From the NCBI RefSeq assembly GCF_004363245.1, contig NZ_SNYV01000011.1:124001-188000 (forward strand): a stretch of 64,000 nucleotides of DNA. The letters are read 5' to 3'. This document shows positions 7,516-15,646 of the stretch, piece by piece. Numbering within the stretch: position 1 is the stretch's first letter; each line of letters opens with the position of its first letter. The stretch comes from Sphingobacterium yanglingense (GTDB taxonomy: Bacteria; Bacteroidota; Bacteroidia; Sphingobacteriales; Sphingobacteriaceae). Made by a program: the position numbers and the translations under genes. The notes under the pieces are model-generated. The model ran no database searches. It was not told where the DNA came from and worked only from the letters and a program-made list of their open reading frames with translations.

Positions 7516-8973
7516 TTAAGAGCAGGCCCGGCCTGCCGTTCGCAAACTTGGAGGTTGTTGTTGCAAGCTTTTGGCTAGGCTTCCAATTTGTTTAAGGTCT
7601 AATCGGAGTTGTTCTGACCAGGGCAAGCTGATACAGAGGCGTAAGCAGTTGTGGAATTGATCTTGTAGCGTGAAAATCCGGCCTGGCGATATACTTATCC
7701 CTTTCTTTAATGCATAATGGTATAGAGTCTGTGTATCAATCTCGTGTGGAAGCTCAAGCCACAACGTTAGTCCGCCCTGTGGGCGACTCACTTTTGTGCC
7801 TACAGGAAAGAAATCTGCAATAGCCAAAGCATAATGCTGGTAGTTCTCCTGAAGAGTTTTGCTGAGTCGGCGGAGATGATTGTCATATCGACCTGTCATT
7901 AAAAAGTTGGCGATAGCTTCATTGACGACAGTTACAGAGGACAATGAATGTACTAGTTTCAGCCGCAGTAATTTCTCCTTATACTTGCCGGGAGCGACCC
8001 AGCCTACACGATATCCCGGGGCGAGGGTTTTAGAGACCGAGCTGCACCATAGTACATTTCCTTCCTTGTCAAATGATTTGCAGCATCTAGGGCGTTCCGG
8101 ACCAAAGTGAATATCGCCATAAGTGTCGTCCTCGATTAGTGGAATTTCATGTTTAGTAAGCAGCTCTACAATTTCTTTTTTGCTGGAGTCAGGCATGCAA
8201 TAGCCTAGTGGCGTATTAAAATTGGGTACCAAAAGACATACCTTTATTTGAGGGAGTAGCTTTTTCAAAGCTTCTATTTCTATGCCATATACCGGATGCG
8301 TCGCGACTTCCACGACATGCAAGCCGAGGCTGACAGCCAGTTGTAGGATGCCTGGATAGCAGGGGCTCTCGAGTGCAATGGTATCACCAGGTTTGGTCAA
8401 TGCCATTAGGCACAGCGACAAAGCATTCATACAGCCGTTGGTCGTAATGAGGTCTTCTTCCTTAAGATTTCCCTCCCAGGTCAATGAGCGTGCGGCTACC
8501 ATTCTCCGTAACTTGATGTTTCCCTGTAGTGGTTCGTATTCGGAGCCACCTTCGCTTAGTCCACGTGTGGCTTGGATTATTTCCTTTTTTAGTTTCGCCA
8601 GTGGCAGGAGATTACCCGATGCTACCCCGATTGAAAGGAGGGTGAGGTCGTTACGGCCCATTGTCGAATAGACCTCATTCATCAATTCATCCGGTTCTCG
8701 ATTCTGGGCGAATGGAATTGGGCTACTGGTCTCTGGTAGAGGTAACTTAAAAAAGGCCAGGTCACTTACAAAATATCCCGACTGTGGTTTGGGCTGTATC
8801 AGTGATTGTCCTTCCAGTTCTAGGAATACCCGTTTAGCCGTATTGATACTTATCCCATGCTGACTGCTCAGTTTTCGTACCGAAGGTAACTTTTCTCCGG
8901 CTTTGAGCACCCCCAGTTTTATCTTGTTGGCGATATTATTAGTGATTTCGCTGTATAGAAAGTCTTTTTTCAT
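7516..8973 (-). CDS. MocR-family regulator (GntR HTH fused to PLP aminotransferase fold)
   Basis: 485 residues. The N-terminal winged helix (residues 1-75, with KLPSVRKLSSQHGISINTAK) is GntR-type. The rest is a fold-type I aminotransferase domain with the PLP lysine in CSSVSKTLAPGYRVGWV (about residue 310) and the typical TNGCMNALSLCL and VPNFNTPLGYCM segments. MocR proteins use the aminotransferase domain as an effector sensor with PLP. It is divergent from an EamA exporter, and the gap between them holds a 12-base direct repeat, so local control of that exporter and the following ATP-grasp gene is the likely job. Confidence 0.9.
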   Translation of the reverse strand: MKKDFLYSEITNNIANKIKLGVLKAGEKLPSVRKLSSQHGISINTAKRVFLELEGQSLIQPKPQSGYFVSDLAFFKLPLPETSSPIPFAQNREPDELMNEVYSTMGRNDLTLLSIGVASGNLLPLAKLKKEIIQATRGLSEGGSEYEPLQGNIKLRRMVAARSLTWEGNLKEEDLITTNGCMNALSLCLMALTKPGDTIALESPCYPGILQLAVSLGLHVVEVATHPVYGIEIEALKKLLPQIKVCLLVPNFNTPLGYCMPDSSKKEIVELLTKHEIPLIEDDTYGDIHFGPERPRCCKSFDKEGNVLWCSSVSKTLAPGYRVGWVAPGKYKEKLLRLKLVHSLSSVTVVNEAIANFLMTGRYDNHLRRLSKTLQENYQHYALAIADFFPVGTKVSRPQGGLTLWLELPHEIDTQTLYHYALKKGISISPGRIFTLQDQFHNCLRLCISLPWSEQLRLDLKQIGSLAKSLQQQPPSLRTAGRACS

Positions 8974-9046
8974 ATACTGAGTTTTAGCGTGCTATGTTGG
9001 ACGGTTCAATCCTCGTTAGCTACTCGTAATTAGTATTGTAAAGATA

Positions 9047-9088
9047 ACTGTGTCTATTGAAATATCCAAAACTGTGACTGTGTTTATT
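9047..9088. promoter_or_regulatory. Direct repeat, candidate MocR operator
   Basis: ACTGTGTCTATT (9047-9058) and ACTGTGTTTATT (9077-9088) differ at one base and start exactly 30 bases apart, about three helical turns. Direct repeats are the usual binding pattern of MocR regulators, and this one lies in the divergent gap. Confidence 0.5.
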
Positions 9089-9120
9089 TGTGTTTCTTGT
9101 CGATTTTTGTGTCAAAACAA

Positions 9121-10017
9121 ATGAGTATGGCTGAATTATATATAGACAAAGTAAACAGTAGTACAGCACAGGCCTGGATAAATGGCTTAGTAGGAGTCGT
9201 GTTATTTAGTGGTTCGTTGCCGGCGACGCGGTGCGCTGTATTAGAATTTGATCCTGTATTTGTAACCCTTGCGCGGGCTACTATTGCAGGTGTATTGGCT
9301 CTTACAGCCTTGTTGATATTCAAGGAGAAGCGGCCAAGCAAAAAGCAGTTTGTGTCCCTGATTATTGTGGCGTTGGGAGTAGTTGTTGGCTTTCCTTTAT
9401 TGAGTGCCTTGGCGTTGCAGCATATCACTTCTGCACATTCCATTGTGTTTCTAGGGGTGTTACCGGTATCTACTGCTGTATTTGCGATTGTCCGGGGAGG
9501 TGAACGGCCTAAACCTATATTTTGGCTGTTTTCGGCAATCGGTAGTCTGCTTGTTGTGGGCTATGCAATAGCGCAAGGAGGTACTGCATCACCTATAGGA
9601 GACTTGCTCATGCTGGGGGCCATTGTTCTTTGCGGGCTCGGCTATGCCGAGGGGGGGAAGCTGACAAAAGCCCTTGGTGGATGGCAGGTTATCTCTTGGG
9701 CGCTTGTTATTTCACTTCCTATTCTATTGCCTTTGTTCTTTATCTATATGCCCGCTTCCTTTGAAGGTGTCAGTATTGCCGCTTGGGGAAGTTTGACTTA
9801 CGTTGCTTTATTCAGTATGTTTATAGGGTTTATTTTTTGGTATAACGGACTGGCGCAGGGAGGTATTGCAACGGTGGGGCAGTTGCAGTTGCTTCAGCCT
9901 TTTCTTGCGCTGGCATTGGCAGCCTGGTTGCTTCAGGAAACAGTCAGTATGGGCATGCTTGCTGTGACAGTAGGTGTTATTCTGTGTGTCATCGGAACGA
10001 AAAGATTTGCCAAATAA
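9121..10017 (+). CDS. EamA/DMT-family exporter
   Basis: 298 residues from the ATG at 9121 (9127 also possible; an upstream TTG at 9088 falls in the candidate operator). It has ten predicted membrane segments in two EamA repeats, with typical segments LARATIAGVLALTAL, HITSAHSIVFLGVLPV and FIGFIFWYNGLAQGG. The family exports amino acids and other small metabolites from the cytoplasm. It is divergent from a MocR regulator and is followed after 22 bases by an ATP-grasp ligase, so the pair is probably one operon under MocR control. Confidence 0.85.
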   Translation: MSMAELYIDKVNSSTAQAWINGLVGVVLFSGSLPATRCAVLEFDPVFVTLARATIAGVLALTALLIFKEKRPSKKQFVSLIIVALGVVVGFPLLSALALQHITSAHSIVFLGVLPVSTAVFAIVRGGERPKPIFWLFSAIGSLLVVGYAIAQGGTASPIGDLLMLGAIVLCGLGYAEGGKLTKALGGWQVISWALVISLPILLPLFFIYMPASFEGVSIAAWGSLTYVALFSMFIGFIFWYNGLAQGGIATVGQLQLLQPFLALALAAWLLQETVSMGMLAVTVGVILCVIGTKRFAK

Positions 10018-10039
10018 AAACTTCTATTCATCGTACATA

Positions 10040-10915
10040 ATGAAAATAGCATTAGTAGGTTATCGAAAACAAGAAAAGTTTGCACAGGGCGTGCAGACAG
10101 ATGAGGATGCAGATTTATTGCAGTTTCTTAAAGGTCGAGGTTTGGATGTGGTCACGACAATCTGGAATGACCATACCGTAGATTGGACTGACTTTAATAT
10201 CATCATTATTAAGTCCCCATGGGATTATCATAATCATTTGTCTGATTTTTTAGCTTGGTTGGAGTCTTTAGAGATCAGCGGTGTCCGTGTGCTGAATCCC
10301 GTAGAGGTGATTCGTTGGAACAGTCATAAAAAGTATTTGCAGGAAATAGCCTCGAGAGAGCTTCCGGTTATTGCTTCAAAGTATCTACAGAAGGGGGAGT
10401 TTTTTAACGAGCAATTGTTCAATGATCTATATACTGATCGCTTGGTGTTGAAACCCTGTGTGAGCGCTGGCGCTCAAAATACGATAGTGATTGATAGCAC
10501 GAATTACGAGAATTATCGCGACGATATTAATCTATTGTTGACTAACGAAGATTTCATTGCACAACCTTTTGTCGATGAGATTGAAGAAGGAGAGTGGTCT
10601 TTCCTGTTTTTCAATGGTGTCTATAGTCACTGTGTGTTGAAAACACCCAAGTCTGGAGACTTTAGGGTGCAGCATTATCATGGTGGTCGCATTAGCTATC
10701 CAGATCCTAATCCCATACATGTTGCTGAGGCAAAAAGATACATCGATGCCGTCGGGCAGCAAACTTTGTATGCCCGTGTTGACGGTGTGATTGTAAATGG
10801 GGGATTCCGGCTGATGGAGCTCGAGCTGATAGAGCCTTACTTGTTTTTCGACGGAAACGAGGCTCTTATGGAAAATTACTACCAAGCATTATTGGCTCTT
10901 ATGATTCAGGAATAG
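10040..10915 (+). CDS. ATP-grasp domain ligase (DcsG/RimK-like)
   Basis: 291 residues from the ATG at 10040, where the domain begins (MKIALVGYRKQ); an earlier start at 9974 overlaps the exporter gene. The N-terminal VDWTDFNIIIIKSPWDYH and LNPVEVIRWNSHKKYL match proteins annotated as DcsG-like ATP-grasp enzymes. The ATP-grasp core follows: LVLKPCVSAGAQNT, DFIAQPFVDEIEEGEWSFLFFNG, and the metal-binding end RLMELELIEPYLFF. Such enzymes form an amide or similar bond from an acyl phosphate. Co-transcription with an exporter suggests it makes or modifies a small molecule that is exported. Substrates unknown. Confidence 0.75.
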   Translation: MKIALVGYRKQEKFAQGVQTDEDADLLQFLKGRGLDVVTTIWNDHTVDWTDFNIIIIKSPWDYHNHLSDFLAWLESLEISGVRVLNPVEVIRWNSHKKYLQEIASRELPVIASKYLQKGEFFNEQLFNDLYTDRLVLKPCVSAGAQNTIVIDSTNYENYRDDINLLLTNEDFIAQPFVDEIEEGEWSFLFFNGVYSHCVLKTPKSGDFRVQHYHGGRISYPDPNPIHVAEAKRYIDAVGQQTLYARVDGVIVNGGFRLMELELIEPYLFFDGNEALMENYYQALLALMIQE

Positions 10916-11055
10916 CAATCCATATTTGAAATGTGTCTGTTTTCCTATAATACGTACCATCTTTTTCGTGCTTAGATCAGCTAACTTAGTGTTGTCTATA
11001 ATTTAAGGTTGTTTTCTATTTTTTGAAAGCAATCTGTTTTGCAATTTCCTCGGTT

Positions 11056-11092
11056 CCGGTTGTTGATATGCATTTTGACAACCGGAGCTTTT
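11056..11092 (+). terminator. Probable intrinsic terminator after the ATP-grasp gene
   Basis: CCGGTTGT (11056-11063) pairs with ACAACCGG (11078-11085), followed by AGCTTTTCTT. It lies 140 bases after the stop. The loop is long at 14 bases. Confidence 0.5.
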
Positions 11093-11167
11093 CTTACGCT
11101 CTTTTTTGAAAATTTATCGTTTCGGTTCTTTTTTTATCAAGCGTTTTTCTTACATTAGCGACCTTTT

Positions 11168-11175
11168 TAATTTTG
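11168..11175 (+). promoter_or_regulatory. Candidate -7 element (TAATTTTG) of the TetA-like gene
   Basis: TAATTTTG fits TAnnTTTG, 61 bases upstream of the ATG at 11237. A T-rich stretch but no exact TTTG occupies the -33 position. Confidence 0.45.
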
Positions 11176-11236
11176 CGCCTAGAAATGTATCAGTAATGAA
11201 AAGTCCTGCTTACTTATCTTGGTTTTATTTTATTAT

Positions 11237-12469
11237 ATGAAAAAATCAACAAAAAAAGCAGCTATTGGCTTTATATTCATTACGTTATTGATTGATATTA
11301 CCGGATGGGGAATTATTATACCTGTGGTACCCAAGTTAATCGAGGAGCTTATTCATAGTGATATCAGCGAAGCTGCCAAATATGGTGGTTGGTTGGGATT
11401 TGCTTATGCTTCTACGCAATTTATCTTCTCGCCAGTAGTCGGGAATCTCAGTGACAAGTATGGGAGAAGACCTATTATCTTGATTTCATTATTCGCGTTT
11501 GCTGTCGATTATATCTTTCTGGCCTTGGCACCTACGATCTCGTGGTTATTTGTAGGGCGTATTATCGCGGGGCTGACTGGAGCGAGTATCTCAACGGCCA
11601 GTGCTTATATTGCAGACATCTCGACTGACGAGGATAGGGCTAAGAACTTCGGAATGATTGGAGCAGCATTTGGCTTGGGTTTTATCATCGGCCCTGTCAT
11701 AGGAGGTGTTTTGGGTGAGTATGGTGCCCGGATACCTTTTTATGCTGCAGCTGGCTTGTGTATGGTGAATTTTATTTATGGGTATTTTATATTGCCCGAG
11801 AGTCTTGATAAAGAAAAACGTCGGCCATTTAGCTGGAGACGCGCGAATCCAATTGGTTCCTTTAAGTTTTTGGGAAAGCATCCCGAAATATCAGGATTGA
11901 TTGTCGCCTTAATCTTGGTTAATATCGGAGCTCATGCGGTACAGAGCAATTGGAGTTTCTTCACCATGTATAAATTTGACTGGACGGAACGGATGGTTGG
12001 TATATCGCTTGGTGTTCTGGGGTTAGTTGTGGGTTTAGTTCAAGGTGGTTTGATTCGTTGGACTACGCCTAAGTTTGGAGAGGAGAAGAACATTTATTAT
12101 GGACTGACATTTTATGCAATAGGCTTATTGTTGTTTGCATTTGCGAATCAGGGTTGGATGATGTTTGTATTTCTTATCCCTTATTGTCTTGGTGGGATTT
12201 GTGGACCAGCACTGCAGTCTGTGATTTCTAAGAACGTACCATCTAATGAACAGGGAGAGTTACAAGGAGCTTTGACCAGTTTAATAAGTGCTACATCAAT
12301 TATAGGTCCGCCCATGATGACCAATCTGTTTTATTACTTTACCCACGATGAAGCTCCATTTCAATTTTCGGGAGCGCCTTTCTTCTTAGGATTTGTGCTT
12401 ATGGCAATAAGCGTAGTTATGGTTTATTTTGCATTTCAGCGTAATAAAGACAAAACGCTAGAAAACTAG
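11237..12469 (+). CDS. MFS drug transporter, TetA/TCR-like
   Basis: 410 residues from the ATG at 11237. Signature segments are the N-terminal [25 protein letters not shown], the loop 2-3 motif [14 protein letters not shown] and motif C-like [20 protein letters not shown], as in the tetracycline-resistance (TCR) group of 12-helix proton antiporters. Chromosomal homologues are widespread in Bacteroidota and often have no proven tetracycline phenotype. It is monocistronic, ending at a strong terminator. Confidence 0.85.
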   Translation: MKKSTKKAAIGFIFITLLIDITGWGIIIPVVPKLIEELIHSDISEAAKYGGWLGFAYASTQFIFSPVVGNLSDKYGRRPIILISLFAFAVDYIFLALAPTISWLFVGRIIAGLTGASISTASAYIADISTDEDRAKNFGMIGAAFGLGFIIGPVIGGVLGEYGARIPFYAAAGLCMVNFIYGYFILPESLDKEKRRPFSWRRANPIGSFKFLGKHPEISGLIVALILVNIGAHAVQSNWSFFTMYKFDWTERMVGISLGVLGLVVGLVQGGLIRWTTPKFGEEKNIYYGLTFYAIGLLLFAFANQGWMMFVFLIPYCLGGICGPALQSVISKNVPSNEQGELQGALTSLISATSIIGPPMMTNLFYYFTHDEAPFQFSGAPFFLGFVLMAISVVMVYFAFQRNKDKTLEN

Positions 12470-12491
12470 TGATGAATAGAATTTATACTGG

Positions 12492-12520
12492 AAAAGGCTC
12501 GGTGACACCGAGCCTTTTTT
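12492..12520 (+). terminator. Intrinsic terminator after the TetA-like gene
   Basis: An 11-bp perfect stem (AAAGGCTCGGT with ACCGAGCCTTT) with a 3-base loop, then a T-run, 23 bases after the stop. Confidence 0.9.
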
Positions 12521-12718
12521 ATTGTGCTCCTTATTTTTACGACGTTATGTAGCATGATTGGTACAAGAAACAAAATAGAGAGGATAAAGAGGGGAAAACT
12601 GTGTTTTCGTTTCCTTTTCTCTAAAAGAATAACTTATAGTGACCAACTTTTTTGAAAAAATAACTGTTAAAATGCATGTCGGATTTTGTGGTTGAATATG
12701 TTTTTTATATCATTGTGT

Positions 12719-12734
12719 ACGTAAACGTTTTTGA
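12719..12734 (+). promoter_or_regulatory. Candidate LacI-type operator before nagA
   Basis: ACGTAAACGTTTTTGA holds the palindromic core AAACGTTT, 22 bases before the nagA start. It resembles the three TGCAAAyGwTTGCA-type sites before susC at 19487-19566, which suggests that the same LacI regulator controls both transcription units. Confidence 0.45.
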
Positions 12735-12755
12735 TTAAAGCTAAATTTTGCCTGC

Positions 12756-13955
12756 ATGAGTAAGCTGTTATTAGAAAATGGTATTCTGGTTTTTGCTGAT
12801 TTGATTCTCGAAAAGGGATACCTCTATATTGAGGATAGAAAGATTGTTCATTTAGGACAGGGGACTCTGGATGTCGGTGAAGATGTACGCCGAATCGACT
12901 TGAATGGGAAGTATATTTCACCAGGCTTTATCGATATACATGTACATGGCGGTGGTGGTTCCGATTTTATGGACGGTACGGTAGAGGCATTTTTAAAAGT
13001 ATCGGATACCCATGTTCGTTATGGCACAACGGCCATGTGCCCCACTACGCTTACTGCGGAGAAAGACCATATTTATACCGTGATGGATGTCTATAAGGAG
13101 GCTTTACCCAAAAACACCAAAGGTTCATCTTGGTTGGGGCTGCATTTAGAAGGACCATACCTGTCGATGGGGCAGCGTGGCGCGCAGGATCCTAAGTACA
13201 TCCGCAATCCCGACGAAAAAGAGTACCGCGATATATTGGCCTATTCTGACCATATCGTGCGCTGGAGCGCAGCTCCAGAATTGCCGGGAGCATTACCTTT
13301 TGCTGGCTATCTCCAATCCAAAGGTGTGATTCCTGCATTGGCACATACCGACGCCTTGTTTGAAGAGATCTTAGAGGGATTCCAAGGAGGTTTTCGGCTA
13401 GCCACCCACTTTTATTCGGCTATGTCGACTATTGTCCGCAAAGACGCAAAGCGTTATGCCGGAGTCATTGAAGCAGGCTATTATCTCGATGATATGGATG
13501 TAGAAATTATTGCCGACGGTGTTCATGTGCCATCTTCGTTGATGAAACTCATTTATAAAATCAAGGGATCTAGACATATTGCCTTAGTGACCGATGCGAT
13601 GCGTGCGGCGGCGATGCCGGAGGGACCTAGCGTATTGGGGAGACTTGCAGACGGCTTGCCGGTTATTGTCGAAGAGGGAGTAGCCAAGTTGCCCGACCGA
13701 TCGGCCTTTGCCGGGAGTGTTGCAACAGCCAATCAATTGGTCAAAAATTACATGCAACTGGCCGACGTTCCACTTACAGAAGCTGTACGGATGATAACGG
13801 AGACTCCTGCTCGCATTCTAGGTGTCAGCGATGCCAAAGGTAGTCTACAGCGGCGCAAAGACGCTGACATTGTTGTTTTTGATGAAGACCTGGAGGTATA
13901 TATGACCATCGTAGAGGGGCAGGTGAGGTATGAGCGCACTACGGCGTCAGTCTAA
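12756..13955 (+). CDS. nagA: N-acetylglucosamine-6-phosphate deacetylase
   Basis: 399 residues of the amidohydrolase superfamily. Metal-site and active-site segments: FIDIHVHGGGG (His62, His64), LHLEGPYLS (metal Glu about 131), LAHTDAL, ATHFYSAM, ADGVHV and the catalytic Asp in LVTDAMRAA. NagA hydrolyses GlcNAc-6-phosphate to glucosamine-6-phosphate and acetate in the cytoplasm; the nagB-like gene at 26358 gives the next step. It heads a run with two GH20 genes in the same direction, with gaps of 56 and 87 bases. A candidate LacI operator lies just upstream. No GlcNAc kinase or GlcNAc permease gene is present in this locus. Confidence 0.93.
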   Translation: MSKLLLENGILVFADLILEKGYLYIEDRKIVHLGQGTLDVGEDVRRIDLNGKYISPGFIDIHVHGGGGSDFMDGTVEAFLKVSDTHVRYGTTAMCPTTLTAEKDHIYTVMDVYKEALPKNTKGSSWLGLHLEGPYLSMGQRGAQDPKYIRNPDEKEYRDILAYSDHIVRWSAAPELPGALPFAGYLQSKGVIPALAHTDALFEEILEGFQGGFRLATHFYSAMSTIVRKDAKRYAGVIEAGYYLDDMDVEIIADGVHVPSSLMKLIYKIKGSRHIALVTDAMRAAAMPEGPSVLGRLADGLPVIVEEGVAKLPDRSAFAGSVATANQLVKNYMQLADVPLTEAVRMITETPARILGVSDAKGSLQRRKDADIVVFDEDLEVYMTIVEGQVRYERTTASV

Positions 13956-14011
13956 TAAATTGAAGTGAAATAAATACCGGACTTTAGCTATTTCGGTAAA
14001 AAACAATAGAT

Positions 14012-15559
14012 ATGAAAAAGTATATATTAAGTGCTATTTTATTCCTTTTGGTACAAATTTGCGCCTTGAAGGCACAGGTGCCAGGGGATTTTACTGTTCG
14101 TGGGTTTCATTTAGACCTTCGTGTACAGGTAATGAAGATTCCTGCTCTAAAAAAGTTTGCCAAGCAACTCCACGATGGTGGGATCAATACCCTGATTATG
14201 GAATGGGAGGCTACTTATCCTTTTGAAAACCATCCGTTGATACCGAATCAATTTGCCTATACCCGAGATGAGGTAAAAGAGTTTGTTGCTTATTGTGAGG
14301 ATTTGGGGATAGATGTCATTCCGCTGCAACAGAGTTTTGGCCATGTCGAATACATCTTGCGAAATTACCGCTACAAGGAATTGAGGGAAGATCAGAAAGA
14401 CTATTCTCAGATTAACCCCCTTCGGGAGGAATTGGCCAGAGCTCTTTTTACAGACCTATACAAGGATATGATTAGCACGCACGATTCCGAGTACATCCAT
14501 ATCGGGGGAGATGAAACTTACCTATTGGGGCATTCCAAAGAATCTCAAGCGAAAGTTGCGGCAGTAGGAAAGGGGCGCTTGTATGGAGATTATATTAAGT
14601 TACTGTGTGAGATTGTCGTCGGTTTGGGCAAGAAACCTGTTTTATGGGCAGACATCGCGATGAAATACCCAGATGCTTTGCAAGGGATTCCCAAAGAGAC
14701 CGTATTTATCGACTGGAATTACGGGTGGGATGTAAATATGTTTGGCAAGCACAGCAATCTACTGAATTCGGGCTACGAAATCTGGGGAGCGCCTTCGCTG
14801 CGCAGTCACCCCGATAATTATTTCCTAACCCAATGGGAGAAGCATTTTAAAAACATAAGAGATTTCATTCCACAGGCAAGAGCCTTTGGTTATAAAGGAA
14901 TCATAATGACTTCTTGGTCTACGTCTGGCCTCTATGGAACCACTTGGGAGAGTCCTAAAGACATCGTGGAGCTCTATCCGATAAGACGCGTATACCCACT
15001 TTCCGGTTTTAATATTTTGATAGAGGCTTATTTTGAGTCGTTACGTTCGCACAAAGCTCTGGATATAGACACCTTTGTGGCTAGCTATGCAAAAAAGCAC
15101 TATGGTTTTGGAGGAAATGATGCGACGAAATTCTGGAATGCTTTAAAAGCCAATCCTTATGAGATTAATCAAGGGGTGGTGAGTACTGCTTCGGTTTCCG
15201 TAAAAACGATGAAAGATAGCGCCGAGTGGGTATTGCGGGAGTTTAAACAACTTAAACCTAAGAAGAATAAAGACGAATACGAACACTATGTGCTGATGTC
15301 ACAGATCAGATTGCGCTATCTGACCTACATGGAGGTAGAGATGCGCTTGAATAGTCCAGAGTTTACCTCAAGTGAGTTACCCGAGATGAAACGGGTAATT
15401 GCCACATTACGTCTCGAAAATCTAGATGAGGCATTTGCTAAGCTGAATAGTGATTGGATGTATAATGCCGAAATACAACAAGAAAATGAGCTTAGAGAAA
15501 GTAAGATAAAACTATTAGAGGCTCGTCTTAATAGATTAGGAACGCTAGAAAATATTTAG
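14012..15559 (+). CDS. GH20-type beta-N-acetylhexosaminidase, single-domain form
   Basis: 515 residues with an N-terminal signal peptide ending in LKAQ, so periplasmic or exported. The catalytic TIM barrel starts almost at once (FTVRGFHLDLRV), without the usual N-terminal GH20b domain, as in HEXDC-like members. The catalytic Asp-Glu pair is in YIHIGGDETYLLG (about residues 163-175). Other barrel landmarks are QSFGHVEYILRN and KPVLWADIAMKYP. About 150 helical, charged residues follow the barrel. It would release terminal beta-GlcNAc or GalNAc by substrate-assisted catalysis. It lies between nagA and a full-length GH20 gene. Confidence 0.85.
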   Translation: MKKYILSAILFLLVQICALKAQVPGDFTVRGFHLDLRVQVMKIPALKKFAKQLHDGGINTLIMEWEATYPFENHPLIPNQFAYTRDEVKEFVAYCEDLGIDVIPLQQSFGHVEYILRNYRYKELREDQKDYSQINPLREELARALFTDLYKDMISTHDSEYIHIGGDETYLLGHSKESQAKVAAVGKGRLYGDYIKLLCEIVVGLGKKPVLWADIAMKYPDALQGIPKETVFIDWNYGWDVNMFGKHSNLLNSGYEIWGAPSLRSHPDNYFLTQWEKHFKNIRDFIPQARAFGYKGIIMTSWSTSGLYGTTWESPKDIVELYPIRRVYPLSGFNILIEAYFESLRSHKALDIDTFVASYAKKHYGFGGNDATKFWNALKANPYEINQGVVSTASVSVKTMKDSAEWVLREFKQLKPKKNKDEYEHYVLMSQIRLRYLTYMEVEMRLNSPEFTSSELPEMKRVIATLRLENLDEAFAKLNSDWMYNAEIQQENELRESKIKLLEARLNRLGTLENI

Positions 15560-15646
15560 TCCTGATGGACATTGGTAGGTATCACTGTAATAACTACCTC
15601 TCAAAAATAAGGGGTGAAGGAGTGATGAATAAAAAAAATAGTAAGG

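Noticed and set aside
12678..12755. A TAAATTTTG element as the nagA promoter
   Set aside because: It is close to TAnnTTTG but has one base too many between TA and TTTG, and no -33 element is seen, so it was not listed.
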